Positions 1 to 7,911 are shown, counted from the stretch's first letter. The stretch is 17,863 nucleotides of DNA from Carex sylvatica (GCA_964058845.1 CAXKVR010000460.1:1-17863), one strand, 5' to 3'. Translations and numbers: made by a program. Notes: a model not told the origin generated them from the sequence alone.

Positions 1-145
1 CGACAGTACACGACCCGTGTACGACAGTACACGACCCGTGTACGACAGTACACGACCCGTGTACGACAGTACACGACCCGTGTACGACAGTACACGACTC
101 GTGTAATCTGATACGACCCGTGTAGGAAACTACACGGTCCGTGTC
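1..145. repeat. 21-bp tandem repeat with internal palindrome
   Basis: Five copies of a 21-bp unit lie end to end at 1-105. The first four are identical and the fifth has one change. Two decayed copies follow at 106-124 and 125-145. Each unit contains a palindrome, TACACG-ACC-CGTGTA, so every repeat could form a 6-bp stem. The array touches the window edge, so its true length is unknown. Arrays of 'acacgg..ccgtgt' type occur in the non-coding part of some plant Ty3/gypsy retrotransposons. That origin is an inference here, because no gag or pol sequence is present. Confidence 0.9.
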
Positions 146-730
146 AGGGACTGAGAGGCAGAACTGAGATAAATCTAAAACCCTGGAAACGCCTTTTATT
201 ATTGAATTAAACCAAGTTTATTTACTTCTTTTCATTTAATTACTGTTATTGAACTGATTAGGAACTTAAATACCAGAAAAAAAATTGAGTAAATGTTAAA
301 GTTGAAATCACGCAACTATTTAATATTTACAAAGAATTTATCATCCAGATTTCGAACCATATTCAAGCCACCCAACTATGTTAAATATTAAATGTTAAAC
401 TCGCATACGGAGAGTATTGGCTTTGCCATTAAGTATAAAATTGAGTAAATGTTAAACAGATCTGTCATTATTAAGTATAACATTTTTAAAATTTAGAACT
501 TTGTCAAATAAGTAAATAAATAAATTGACACTATTTAAATTAAGAACTTTGTCAAATAAGTAAATAAACAGCTTTCAAAAAAATTATTCTAATAAAACAT
601 ACTTTATTAAACATACAAGTGAATGTGTGCAGGTATGGAGTGCAATGCAGTTAGCGCTAATTAACATTATCTTAACCGGGACATTAAAACCTGACCTGTT
701 CAAATCTGCACCCACCGGGACAGTATCCGC
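146..730. other. Intergenic, AT-rich, with two short direct repeats
   Basis: No gene is visible. A 20-bp string is repeated exactly at 281-300 and 437-456, and a 25-bp string (starting GAACTTTGTC) is repeated exactly at 496-520 and 544-568. These look like local slippage or transposon-footprint duplications. The last part serves as upstream sequence of the small secreted-peptide gene. Confidence 0.6.
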
Positions 731-733
731 CTC

Positions 734-741
734 TATAAATA
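734..741 (+). promoter_or_regulatory. TATA box of the small secreted-peptide gene
   Basis: TATAAATA lies 58 bases before the ATG at 792. A start site about 30 bases downstream would fall near 765-770 and give a very short leader. The match to the plant TATA consensus is good. No other promoter element is claimed. Confidence 0.7.
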
Positions 742-760
742 CATAGGACATACATAATTA

Positions 761-790
761 TCACTACATATCAATCTACTGCTGTAGTGA
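761..790 (+). promoter_or_regulatory. 8-bp hairpin in the 5' leader, one base before the ATG
   Basis: TCACTACA (761-768) and TGTAGTGA (783-790) are perfect inverted repeats around a 14-base loop. The right arm ends one base before the ATG at 792. If the transcript starts at or before 761, this stem would sit directly at the initiation codon and could favour the second in-frame ATG at 807. The stem is seen in the sequence; its function is inferred. Confidence 0.5.
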
Positions 791-791
791 A

Positions 792-1446
792 ATGCAAAAA
801 GATAGCATGGCACTCAAGAGCTTCCATCTCCTCTCTGTCCTCCTGATTTTAACCATTGTTGGAGCCGCTTTTGTACCCTCTTCCGCACAGCCTGGTGAGT
901 TATATATATCATCACTCAGCCTTATGCATTAATTATAATTTTATGGTTTTCATCCAGAATTAGTTCTGAATAACACTCAACTAGATAAAAACGCAAAAGT
1001 GATCCAAAGTTAAAATAGTAACAATAACTGAAATAACAAAAATTTGTATCGTTGGTAGTAGTCTAGCGGAGGTGGTTATGGCAAATTGTCAATTGTGGTG
1101 GGTTCAATTGAAATCAAAGCAATGCAAGATCGATCCGCTCTTTCATAATATTCTCTGATGACAAAAAACACTTGAAAATTAATATCTCAAGGAAAATTTT
1201 ATAACGCACACGTACCAGCGTATTAAATACCAGCTTTATGGGTACATGTTTTGAAGCTAATTAATTGAATTGTTGTTAATGATTTTATTTACATTTGCTC
1301 CAGAATATGGTGGTGTAACAGATCCAAATCCTGGTCGCCCTCGTCCTCGACAAATACCATATGGTGGTATTGGTGGTAATCGTGGAGCAGCTGGTGGTGG
1401 TCGTCGACCTGGTCGTCCATATTATCCTCCTCATCATGCGCCATAA
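792..1446 (+). CDS. Small secreted Gly/Pro/Arg-rich peptide, two exons
   Basis: The coding sequence joins 792-894 to 1304-1446 and gives 81 residues. The donor is G|GTGAGT at 895 and the acceptor is TTTGCTCCAG| ending at 1303. The frame is kept by a split Glu codon, and TAA ends the protein. Residues 1-32 form a clear secretion signal: MQKDS, then MALKSFHLLSVLLILTIVG, then a likely SSA|QP cleavage site. A start at 807 would give the same mature chain. The mature part, about 48 residues, has no cysteine. It carries VTDPNPGRPRPR, then YGGIGGNRG, a run of glycines, RRPGRP and a C-terminal YYPPHHAP. A TATA box and an AATAAA signal flank it. I do not recognise the family. It resembles small plant cell-wall glycine/proline-rich proteins or a peptide precursor, and it should act outside the cell. 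It lacks the usual CLE or CEP C-terminal motifs. The exon structure, signal and stop make a real gene likely. Confidence 0.78.
1059..1110 (+). mobile_element. tRNA-like pol III promoter (SINE head) inside the intron
   Basis: TAGTCTAGCGG (1059-1069) matches the pol III A-box consensus TRGYNNARNGG exactly. GGTTCAATTG (1101-1110) is a near match to the B box GGTTCRANTCC, 31 bases further on, which is the usual tRNA and SINE spacing. It lies in the 409-base intron (895-1303) of the secreted-peptide gene, in the same direction. No clear poly(A) tail or target duplication was found, so the element is probably old, and its ends are not defined. Confidence 0.5.
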
Positions 1447-1542
1447 TTATAATCATGGTGCTTGATATGGAAGGCTAAGTTATAGCTCTCTTGGAGGAAG
1501 AAGTATACTTAATACTAATTAATTAGCTATAAATTCAAGATA

Positions 1543-1548
1543 AATAAA
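1543..1548 (+). terminator. Poly(A) signal of the secreted-peptide gene
   Basis: AATAAA lies 97 bases after the stop codon. A second T/G-rich stretch typical of plant 3' ends (TTGTAATGTATGT, near 1662-1675) lies further on and may mark a later cleavage site. Beyond it, 1680-1930 is AT-rich with a T15-like run and no gene. Confidence 0.5.
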
Positions 1549-1966
1549 ATCTTCTTCGGTGCATGATCTCAATTAGTCCACGGGACTGTTCGTTCGCCAG
1601 AGAAGTTCTTTAGGTTAAAAGCATCAGGTGGCTAAAACCTCATGTAATCGGTATCTATAAGTTGTAATGTATGTATGTTAATATGAGTATTCTATAGCTA
1701 TTTTTTATTAGGTTTATCAGCAGTACTGCTCAGAAAGGAACGTTCAAGTAAATTCAAAATCCAACAATTCATGGGCTGCAGTACTTCAGTGGCACATGAT
1801 AAAATAATTATTGATTAATGGATTTGTCTCAACCAAATTAATGCTTTCAATGAAACTAACCTCCTTAACTAACTTACATGTCATGGAATTACTTTTTTTT
1901 TTTTTTCTTTGATTCGGAATTTAAAAGTTAGCTCATTCGCCAGAGGCGATTTGGGCATTCCAAAAC

Positions 1967-2160
1967 AAAACCCTAGTCCAGCCATCACTTCTAGGTCTCA
2001 ACCCGACACACTGATATTCTCTCCTCTCTCTCGTTTCTACCTTCTCCACTTCTACCTTCTCGAACGGAGAAGAGAATGAGAGAGATGAGAGGGAGTCGAG
2101 CCGAGTTGACTTGAGCTGAGAGCACGATATCGTCAGAGTTCGTAGTGTAGAGTCTCTATC
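1967..2160 (+). other. Leader-like segment: telo-box and CT/GA-rich tract
   Basis: AAAACCCTAG (1967-1976) contains the telo-box AAACCCTA found in leaders and promoters of plant ribosomal and housekeeping genes. A CT-rich tract follows (about 2018-2060), then a GA-rich tract (2064-2095). The base composition is richer in GC than the surroundings. This looks like a transcription-start region, perhaps captured or orphaned, because no open frame on the plus strand follows: stops occur at 2107 and 2143 in the frame of the downstream repeat. The minus-strand open frame over 1933-2262 is low-complexity and is not claimed. Confidence 0.4.
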
Positions 2161-2168
2161 TATTTCGA

Positions 2169-2280
2169 TCGGAGCGAAGCGGTGAATAGATTCGGTCGTC
2201 GGAGCGCGACGGTGTGTAGATTCGACTATCGGAGCACGGCGTTGGATAGATCTGACCATCAAAGCACGGTGGCTATCGGA
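2169..2280. repeat. 30-bp tandem repeat, about 3.7 copies
   Basis: Units start at 2169, 2199, 2229 and 2259 (TCGGAGCG/TCGGAGCAC and diverged forms), each exactly 30 bases from the last, and carry a shared 'GATAGATT/TAGATTCG' part. Copies differ at many positions, so the array is old. The period is a multiple of three, which keeps open frames alive by chance on both strands. No start codon or conserved protein goes with it. Confidence 0.75.
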
Positions 2281-2430
2281 CGAAATCGGATCCGATAAAT
2301 AAGTAGGATTAGATAATGAGAGTAGTTTAGATGAATTAATAAATATAAAAGAGTTTCAATTTAGTAATTAGAGTCATTTGACTCGTTGTAAATATTTTTT
2401 TTATTAATAAAATTATTAATTGATATTTTT

Positions 2431-2791
2431 TGTCCCTTCATCATACGTCCATTTTTAAAAACGTTAATAAATTAAAATTAAAATCTTAAAAGTTAAATTA
2501 AAACCGTTGGATATGATCTACATCATTTTATCTATATACATATAAAAAATTGTGACATTTCAACTTTGTTTTGGTTGTCATCAAAAGCTTGTAAAAACAT
2601 ACTAACATAGATTATTTGTAAATGTTGATTTTTCAAATGACTGATTCACATAAAAACAAAATCAAAATGTGATATTTTTGTTATGAGCACAAAGAAAATA
2701 ACATAGGTCATATCAAATAGTTTTATTTTGACATTTATAATTTAAATTTTGATTTATTAATGTTTTAAAAAATGGAGGCATAATGAAGCTA
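2431..2791. mobile_element. Foldback MITE, about 360 bp
   Basis: The left arm from about 2433 (CTTCATCATACGTCC, then TTTTTAAAAACGTTAATAAA) pairs with the right arm ending near 2790 (TGTTTTAAAAAATGGAGG, then CATAATGAAG). The pairing goes on with mismatches towards the middle, for example GGATATGATCTACATCATTT against the complement of the stretch near 2690-2715. The whole segment is therefore one large imperfect hairpin with no coding capacity. Clean target duplications were not found and the superfamily is unknown. Confidence 0.65.
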
Positions 2792-2795
2792 TTTT

Positions 2796-3896
2796 TAAAA
2801 GAATTTTTTTTTTAAAACTCTATCGATCTAGCTAAATAGAAAAGTTAAAGAGTACTGGAAAGAGTACAAAAACATGAGTGAGAAAAAAGGAGAGATAAAT
2901 TAATCAATTGTATCGAGATCATTGAACATTAAACAAAGTTAATTATAGATTATTTGAGAAGACAACATCTAAAATAAATTACTTAATATTGAAAATAGTG
3001 GTATTAGAGAGTTGTAAGATAGCAAATAAATTACCTTGGTTAATGATCTTCAATTAATTCGGATGGAAAGCAAATTATAGGCCTCCTTGGGCCCAAATTA
3101 ATTAATTTTCACCCAAGTAGATGTTTGAAAGAAGATTGTGCATGAACCTTTTTTTATACTTTTTCGGGCACATTTTCTGTGGTTGAAACCCTACGTTCAG
3201 CATTTGAAGATTTGAACCCTTTTTAAACTTGTTTTGCTCTTAATTTCAGCTATAATATATACCACAGCCCATGAATTAAATTCATGATTCTTTTAAGTAA
3301 ATGTTGAACAATTTTATATTCTCTTCTGTTTTTATTTTTTATTTTTTAAAGATAGTCCGTAAGCACGCACACAACACTTCAGTTCTGCTCCATGCAGGAT
3401 CAAGCTTCTGTCCTGTAGAACTAGTGCCTATACCATCTGTCCTATGCAGCGGTGGCATTTTATGTTCTCATAAAATATTTGATCAAGTTTTTTTTCTTTT
3501 TTTTTTGTGGAAAAAGGATTTAAAAATGCATGATAGTGAATCTTGTTCAATTTTATTTGTATTGCTATTTTAACTTTCAAATGGCGAAGAAACAATCAAT
3601 GTTAATTCCAGCAGTGGGGATCTTGATGGGTATTTTTCTTGTCATTTTGCGAAGTGCTTTGATGTAATTTCAGTGGTTTAATTAATTTGGTGTCTATCCA
3701 GCTAGCGCTCATCAAATATAATTGTTTAACACCATTCCCAATTAATTAGTATCTCGTGTGATAATTTGTTTGATAGCTACAATGCTACATCGAGTGTTCT
3801 CTTTCAAGTAAAACATGACTACATATGAAATAAATACCCTTGTTGTATTGAAATATACTTCAGACAAGCAAGACCTATGTAGTAATTACACAAGCA
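2796..3896. other. Intergenic, AT-rich, no convincing gene
   Basis: I see no conserved coding region, RNA gene or long repeat. A plus-strand open frame at 3301-3573 runs mostly through T-rich low-complexity sequence and has no recognisable protein. One short frame at 3581-3667 is listed separately. Confidence 0.6.
3581..3667 (+). CDS. Possible 28-residue hydrophobic micro-ORF
   Basis: ATG at 3581 opens 28 codons ending in TAA. The peptide begins MAKKQSMLIPAVGILMG and goes on with a short hydrophobic stretch ending in RSALM, so a charged start is followed by one membrane-like segment. There is no TATA box at a clear distance and no recognised family. It could equally be a decayed first exon, since a weak GT follows at the end, or chance. 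Confidence 0.15.
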   Translation: MAKKQSMLIPAVGILMGIFLVILRSALM

Positions 3897-3897
3897 G

Positions 3898-4090
3898 ATA
3901 GGGGTGTTCATTGGGTTCGGTTTAGCTGGTTTTGAACCAAACCGAATTAGTTTGAATTAAATGGTGGGTTTTTCGATTTAATAGTTCGGTTCGGTTTGAA
4001 AATTTTTAAAACAAAAATAATCAAATCGACTGAACTTTTATATATTATGAATTTTGTCCGGATCATGAAACCGATCGAACAATTTTTGAT
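3898..4090. mobile_element. hAT-like element end (TAGGGGTGTTCA type), partial
   Basis: AGATAGGGGTGTTCATTGGG opens a stretch rich in GGTTCGGTTT / AAACCGAA motifs, which occur in both orientations (3916-4000). This is the look of dispersed plant repeats that start with TAGGGGTG and carry GGTTCGG-type subterminal motifs, often placed in the hAT superfamily. A matching inverted end was not found downstream, so this is probably one end or a truncated copy. The right limit is approximate. Confidence 0.45.
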
Positions 4091-4660
4091 TAATCATATA
4101 ACCCAAAAGAATACATAAAAAGCAAGAAGGATTAAATAAATAAATAAAATACTTGCCTGTTTGTTTTATCTTCTGATTGATTGATACACTAAACCCAGGA
4201 GTTTCTTTCACCTACAATTAATATATCCCATCGAAGTTTTTTGCAAGCAAGGATTTCAGTTATATATATAATGATTTCTGTTATGTTCTTAAATCATTAC
4301 CAAAAGCCTTAGAGAATATACATATATAGAGCAATCAATTATATATAAAACTGACAAGAAGTATTAATTATTCAGGCTATTATTCTCAACAAATGAAACC
4401 CATGTTACCATGTCTGCATGACTTGTTCTGATAAAAACAATTCTAAGAATATACCACCGGACCATTTTTTTTTTTTAATGATTACTTAGCTTGCCTACTT
4501 GTTAAAATAATATATGTTCATGCTGTTTCTTTGGTACCAAAATATCTTCAAAATTGGGGAAGCCTTGTGAGGCATAGATTTGTGTAGATTTATTACTTCA
4601 CGGCCTATGCAAGCAGTCACCGGCCCAAAATTAGTAGTCTAATTCTGGGCCCAAAATTAG
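4091..4660. other. Intergenic, AT-rich
   Basis: No gene is visible. A 14-bp direct repeat (GCCCAAAATTAGTA) occurs at 4623-4636 and 4649-4662, just before the LTR-like stretch. Confidence 0.55.
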
Positions 4661-4662
4661 TA

Positions 4663-4960
4663 ACTCCGATACTCGCAATGAAAGCCTGCCACGCTCCATG
4701 CCTTCGTGCTCTCGGACTCCAAGCTTATAAATAGTTCAAATCCGCTGCAATTCTATCATTCTATGTTAGGGAGAGACAGAGAGAAAAGTGAGAAGGAGAG
4801 AAGGAGAGAAGGAGAGAGATATGGACAGAACTCCGAGAATAACAGCAGTTTTTCATCTTAAAAGTAGTATACTTTCTTCAGAATAAAATAAATTGTATCC
4901 GTTGAGCAACTCCTTATAAGTGAAGGATCTGAGAGCCGTGAACTAGACCCGTTATTTTTT
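4663..4960 (+). mobile_element. Solo-LTR-like fragment: compact promoter plus poly(A) signal
   Basis: A TATA box (TATAAATA, 4726-4733) is followed by a GA-rich leader (4770-4820, repeated GGAGAGAA), and overlapping AATAAA signals sit only 150 bases later (4883-4893). TGAGAGCCGTGAACTAGACC follows near 4930. A promoter and a poly(A) signal this close, with no gene between, is the arrangement of an LTR R region. The ATG at 4821 opens only 15 codons. I could not place TG..CA ends or a primer-binding site, so this may instead be an orphan gene start. Confidence 0.35.
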
Positions 4961-5106
4961 TTTTAATAATGTTCAACAATTTTATTTTTTCATGAAGCCC
5001 AAAGTAATAATGCTATCGGCCTACCAACAAATACGACCTAATAATGGTGTGTTCTGGTCCTACATGTGCAGCCCACAAAGGAGTGTTTATTAACTTAATT
5101 TCTTCT

Positions 5107-5136
5107 CTAGTAGACTGCTAAATTTGCAGCTACTAG
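5107..5136. repeat. Short hairpin
   Basis: CTAGTAG-A-CTGC pairs with GCAG-CTACTAG around the loop TAAATTT: 11 paired bases with a single-base bulge. It stands alone in AT-rich sequence. No gene ends beside it, so a terminator role is not supported. Confidence 0.5.
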
Positions 5137-5276
5137 TCAAGTTATTTGTTAAGATTTTATATATTAAGGAATAAAACTAATCACTAATTATCATTATTTG
5201 TTAATCAAAATGTATCAAAAAATTATAAATCTTAATAAAAAATGAAACGTGAGTTTAATTATGTTATTATTAAGAG

Positions 5277-6044
5277 GAGGGTTTCAATACCTCATCTCTT
5301 TTATATCTCATCATACCTCATATTGTTTATCTCCGTTTTCAAAGTCCAAACTGTTGATTTGAACCGTTCAACATGATTTTCATACTAAAATATATTTGAG
5401 AATGAAATTTTATAATTTTTGCAATTTTTTTACTATTTTTTAAGCTAGATACAAAATTACTGTATTTGGACTGTTCAAAAAATAGTGATTTTCTGCCTAT
5501 CTAAAAAAAGAGGGGGTTTAAAATGCACCCTCCCTTTTGTACTTCTAATGTGCACTCTTTCCTCATATCTTTATTTTCAAAGTTCAAATAGTCAATTCAA
5601 ACCTTCCAATGTGTTCTTCATATTAAAATGTGCTTAGAGACCAAATTTTACATTTTTTGGAAAAAATTTATTATTTTTTCAGAATTTTTGAAAATCATCA
5701 CTTTGCTGAATTTTTTTTATTATTGTTTAGTTTAATCAAAAATTCTGAAAAAATAGTAAAAAAATTTTAAAAATATAAAATTTGGTATCTAAGCACATTT
5801 TAATATGAAGAACACATTGGAAGGTTCGAATTGACTATTTGAACTTTGAAAATAAAGATATAAGAGGAGAGTGCACATTAGGAGCACAAAAAGATGGTTC
5901 ATTTTAACCCTCCTAAAAAAATAGCAAAAAATTTTCAAAAATCATGTTAAATGGTTTGAATCGACAGTTTTGAACTTTGAAAACAGAGATATATACAATA
6001 TGAGGTATAATGAGTAATGAAAGAGATGATGTATTAAAACCCTC
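5277..6044. mobile_element. Outer foldback (Mutator-like) MITE, split by another MITE
   Basis: The ends are inverted repeats: GAGGGTTTCAATACCTCATC at 5277 and the complement of GATGATGTATTAAAACCCTC ending at 6044. Inside them, TTTTCAAAGTCCAAACTGTT (near 5337) pairs with sequence near 5960-5985. The left half is 5277-5500 and the right half 5922-6044, so without its insert the element is roughly 0.35 kb. The flanks (TATTAAGAG and TATTTAATA) are only partly alike, so a target duplication is not secure. It has no coding capacity. Confidence 0.7.
5510..5912. mobile_element. Inner Mutator-like MITE with 9-bp target duplication
   Basis: The 403-bp element begins GAGGGGGTTTAAAATGCACC and ends with the complement of GAGGGTTAAAATGAACC. 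It is bounded by a perfect direct repeat, CTAAAAAAA, at 5501-5509 and 5913-5921. A 9-bp target duplication is the hallmark of Mutator-like elements. The arms pair over nearly their whole length (for example TTCAAAGTTCAAATAGTCAA near 5578 with its complement near 5830-5850) around a T-rich centre near 5700-5735. It sits inside the outer MITE, so it inserted later. It encodes no protein and would need a transposase supplied elsewhere. Confidence 0.8.
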
Positions 6045-6077
6045 TATTTAATATATTATGGTTGCTATTAACCTATA

Positions 6078-6625
6078 GGGTCCATATCCGTATCGGATAC
6101 CGATACACGCCCGATACGGCCACGATACGTATCAGAGCTAGATGACGTATCAGCTGACGTGGCATGTCCTTAACGCACTGATACGGTCGCCGATACGCGT
6201 TGAAACGCACCGATACGGGTCTGACATGCATCTGATACGCGACACACATTTGATACGCGCCCGTACATCCCCGTGCACCGCAGTAAAGTTGTGCACCAGC
6301 GAACTTCTCCATGCACCGCGCGTGAACCGAAATATAAAATTTTTGTTTGAGCACAGCAGGATTCGAACCCATGCTAGGAAGTTCAGCGCCATTGCACTTT
6401 TCCAATACGACACCTCATTGTTTCTGTTAGAATTGAGTATCTTTTGATATATAATATATACTTCCACTATTGTACACAGCATTTTTTATATTTATATAAT
6501 TGAATTAATATTATAATTAAATTAATAAAACATATATAATAGGTGTATCGTATTCGGATTTTTTAAAAATTATCGTATCACCGTATCCGTATCGTATCCG
6601 ATACGATACCCGTATCTATGCAACA
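6078..6625. mobile_element. GATAC-rich non-autonomous element with pol III B box
   Basis: The stretch 6085-6260 is unusually GC-rich and carries many GATAC/GTATC words in both orientations, such as CCGTATCGGATACCGATAC. The right side (6540-6620) repeats them, for example CCGTATCCGTATCGTATCC, and ends near CTATGCAACATAG. Inside, on the minus strand, GGTTCGAATCC (6359-6369) is a perfect pol III B box; the A box is weak. A related element with the same 'CCATGCAACATAG' end lies at 15690-15957. Open frames here overlap on both strands with no recognisable protein. The class (SINE-related or TIR) is unresolved. Confidence 0.5.
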
Positions 6626-6737
6626 TAGCTGTTAACTATAATTATGCTCCTACAGGTCAATAGTTTCAATTAAAGATAACATGCGTTTTCATCCGTGTAC
6701 ATAAAACCACCTCCTTGAGGTATCATAAGCATATATA

Positions 6738-7152
6738 GAGAGAGAATGGCTAAGCTTAACTCCTTTGTTTTTGGACTCAGGAACAAACGACTCGGTTCTC
6801 TGATTTTCGATGTTTAAACGGTCGATCCAAATTGTTAGATGTTTAATCTATATTAAAATGTGTTTGGAGACAAAATTTTATATTTTTTGAAATTTTTTTA
6901 CTATTTATTAAGATGGTTTGAAAGTCGCTGTTTTTTTATGATGCAGAATTTTAATAAAAACAGCGATTTTCAAACCATCTTAATAAATAGTAAAAAAAAA
7001 TTTAAAAATATAAAATTTTGTCTCCAACCACATTTTAATATAGATTAAATATCTAACGGTTTGGATCGGCCATTTAAGCTTCGAAAATCATAGAACCGAG
7101 TCGTTTGTTCATGAGACTAGGAACAAACGATTTGAGCTTAACCACTCTCTCT
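6738..7152. mobile_element. Long foldback MITE with arms of about 190 bp
   Basis: Nearly the entire segment is one inverted repeat. The left arm (GGAACAAACGACTCGGTTCT at 6780, then GATTTTCG, then TTAATCTATATTAAAATGTG) pairs with the right arm (ending near AGGAACAAACGATTTGAGCT at 7119-7138). The centre is at about 6931-6960, where TCGCTGTTTTT faces AAAACAGCGA. Outside the ends lie GAGAGAGA on the left and CT repeats on the right, so the target may have been a microsatellite. It shares the core AAAATGTG.TTGGAGACAAA with the elements at 5277-6044 and 13806-14292. It has no coding capacity. Confidence 0.8.
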
Positions 7153-7168
7153 CTCTCTCTCTCTGTAT

Positions 7169-7224
<56 letters not shown>
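7145..7224. repeat. (CT)n followed by (AT)n microsatellite
   Basis: About ten CT units (7145-7164) are followed after GTATAG by about 27 AT units (7171-7224). The array abuts two transposons, the foldback on its left and the TIR element on its right. Its length is likely to vary between individuals. Confidence 0.95.
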
Positions 7225-7229
<5 letters not shown>

Positions 7230-7230
7230 C

Positions 7231-7791
7231 CAAGGTTCTAAATAGCGTTTATAGTGGTATAGCGGGGAGACCAAAAAAAAAAAGCTTTAGCTAATAGCAC
7301 AGCTATAGAGAAAGCTACCATAAATAACATTTTTTTTTCAAAAATTATATTTTATATTTCTATTAATAGTAAACATGTCTAATCAAGAAAAAAAAATACC
7401 ACATTGATTAAAAAGTTCTAATATTCATATTAAACCAATAGAAAGTTCAAATTGTCATTCAAAATATTCTTAATTAAAAAAATATCGATATATTTTATAT
7501 TCAAAATATATCACTATACCATATATTAATGCATGATACAAAATTTAATTGATATAGCGGTATAGCCCGTATATGTTCCATTATATTGATATAGCTTGAT
7601 AAAGTAAGAAAAAGTTCATCTGGATATTAAGGCTCATTAAAATTACAAAATTATAAGTCCATGTAGCATAGTGGACCACTATTGCCGCTACGCGCTACAC
7701 GCTATAGCGGCCGTAGCTCGATTAGGACAGTTTTATCCCGTAGCTTACCTTTCTAGGTTCAAAACCGCTATAACTAGCTATTTAGTACACT
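7231..7791. mobile_element. TIR element (AAATAGC..TATAG family) with 9-bp target duplication
   Basis: The left end CAAGGTTCTAAATAGC and the complement of the right end (AGTGTACTAAATAGC) are inverted repeats, followed on both sides by TTATAG/TATAGCGG motifs. The direct repeat TATTAAAAC flanks it at 7222-7230 and 7792-7800. This is 9 bp, or 8 bp if one base belongs to the element, so both hAT and Mutator-like origins remain possible. GC-rich words such as GCTATAGCGGCCGTAGC lie near the right end. No transposase frame is present. It ends about 120 bases beyond the receptor-kinase stop codon. Confidence 0.75.
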
Positions 7792-7911
7792 TATTAAAAC
7801 AAAGCCTTTACGGCAACCAGAAAGACATTTCTTAAACATATTAGTGGCACATAGCCCACAAACTTATTACTAGTTTACTAATTCCCTTAACAATACTTAC
7901 TAATTAATTAA

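Noticed and set aside
1..105. CRISPR-like array
   Set aside because: The 21-bp units are contiguous without unique spacers and the context is a plant genome.
1933..2262. Minus-strand open frame of 109 codons
   Set aside because: The protein is Arg/Ser-rich low-complexity sequence made from the 30-bp repeat and the CT tract, with no conserved domain and no clear promoter on that strand.
3301..3573. Plus-strand open frame of 90 codons
   Set aside because: It is Phe/Leu-rich because it runs through T tracts. It has no recognisable domain, promoter or splice context.
6073..6482. Three overlapping open frames on both strands
   Set aside because: They arise in the GC-rich GATAC element, where stop codons are rare in all frames. 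None gives a recognisable protein.
6860..7048. Open frame across the centre of the foldback
   Set aside because: It reads through both arms of the inverted repeat, so it is a by-product of the palindrome.
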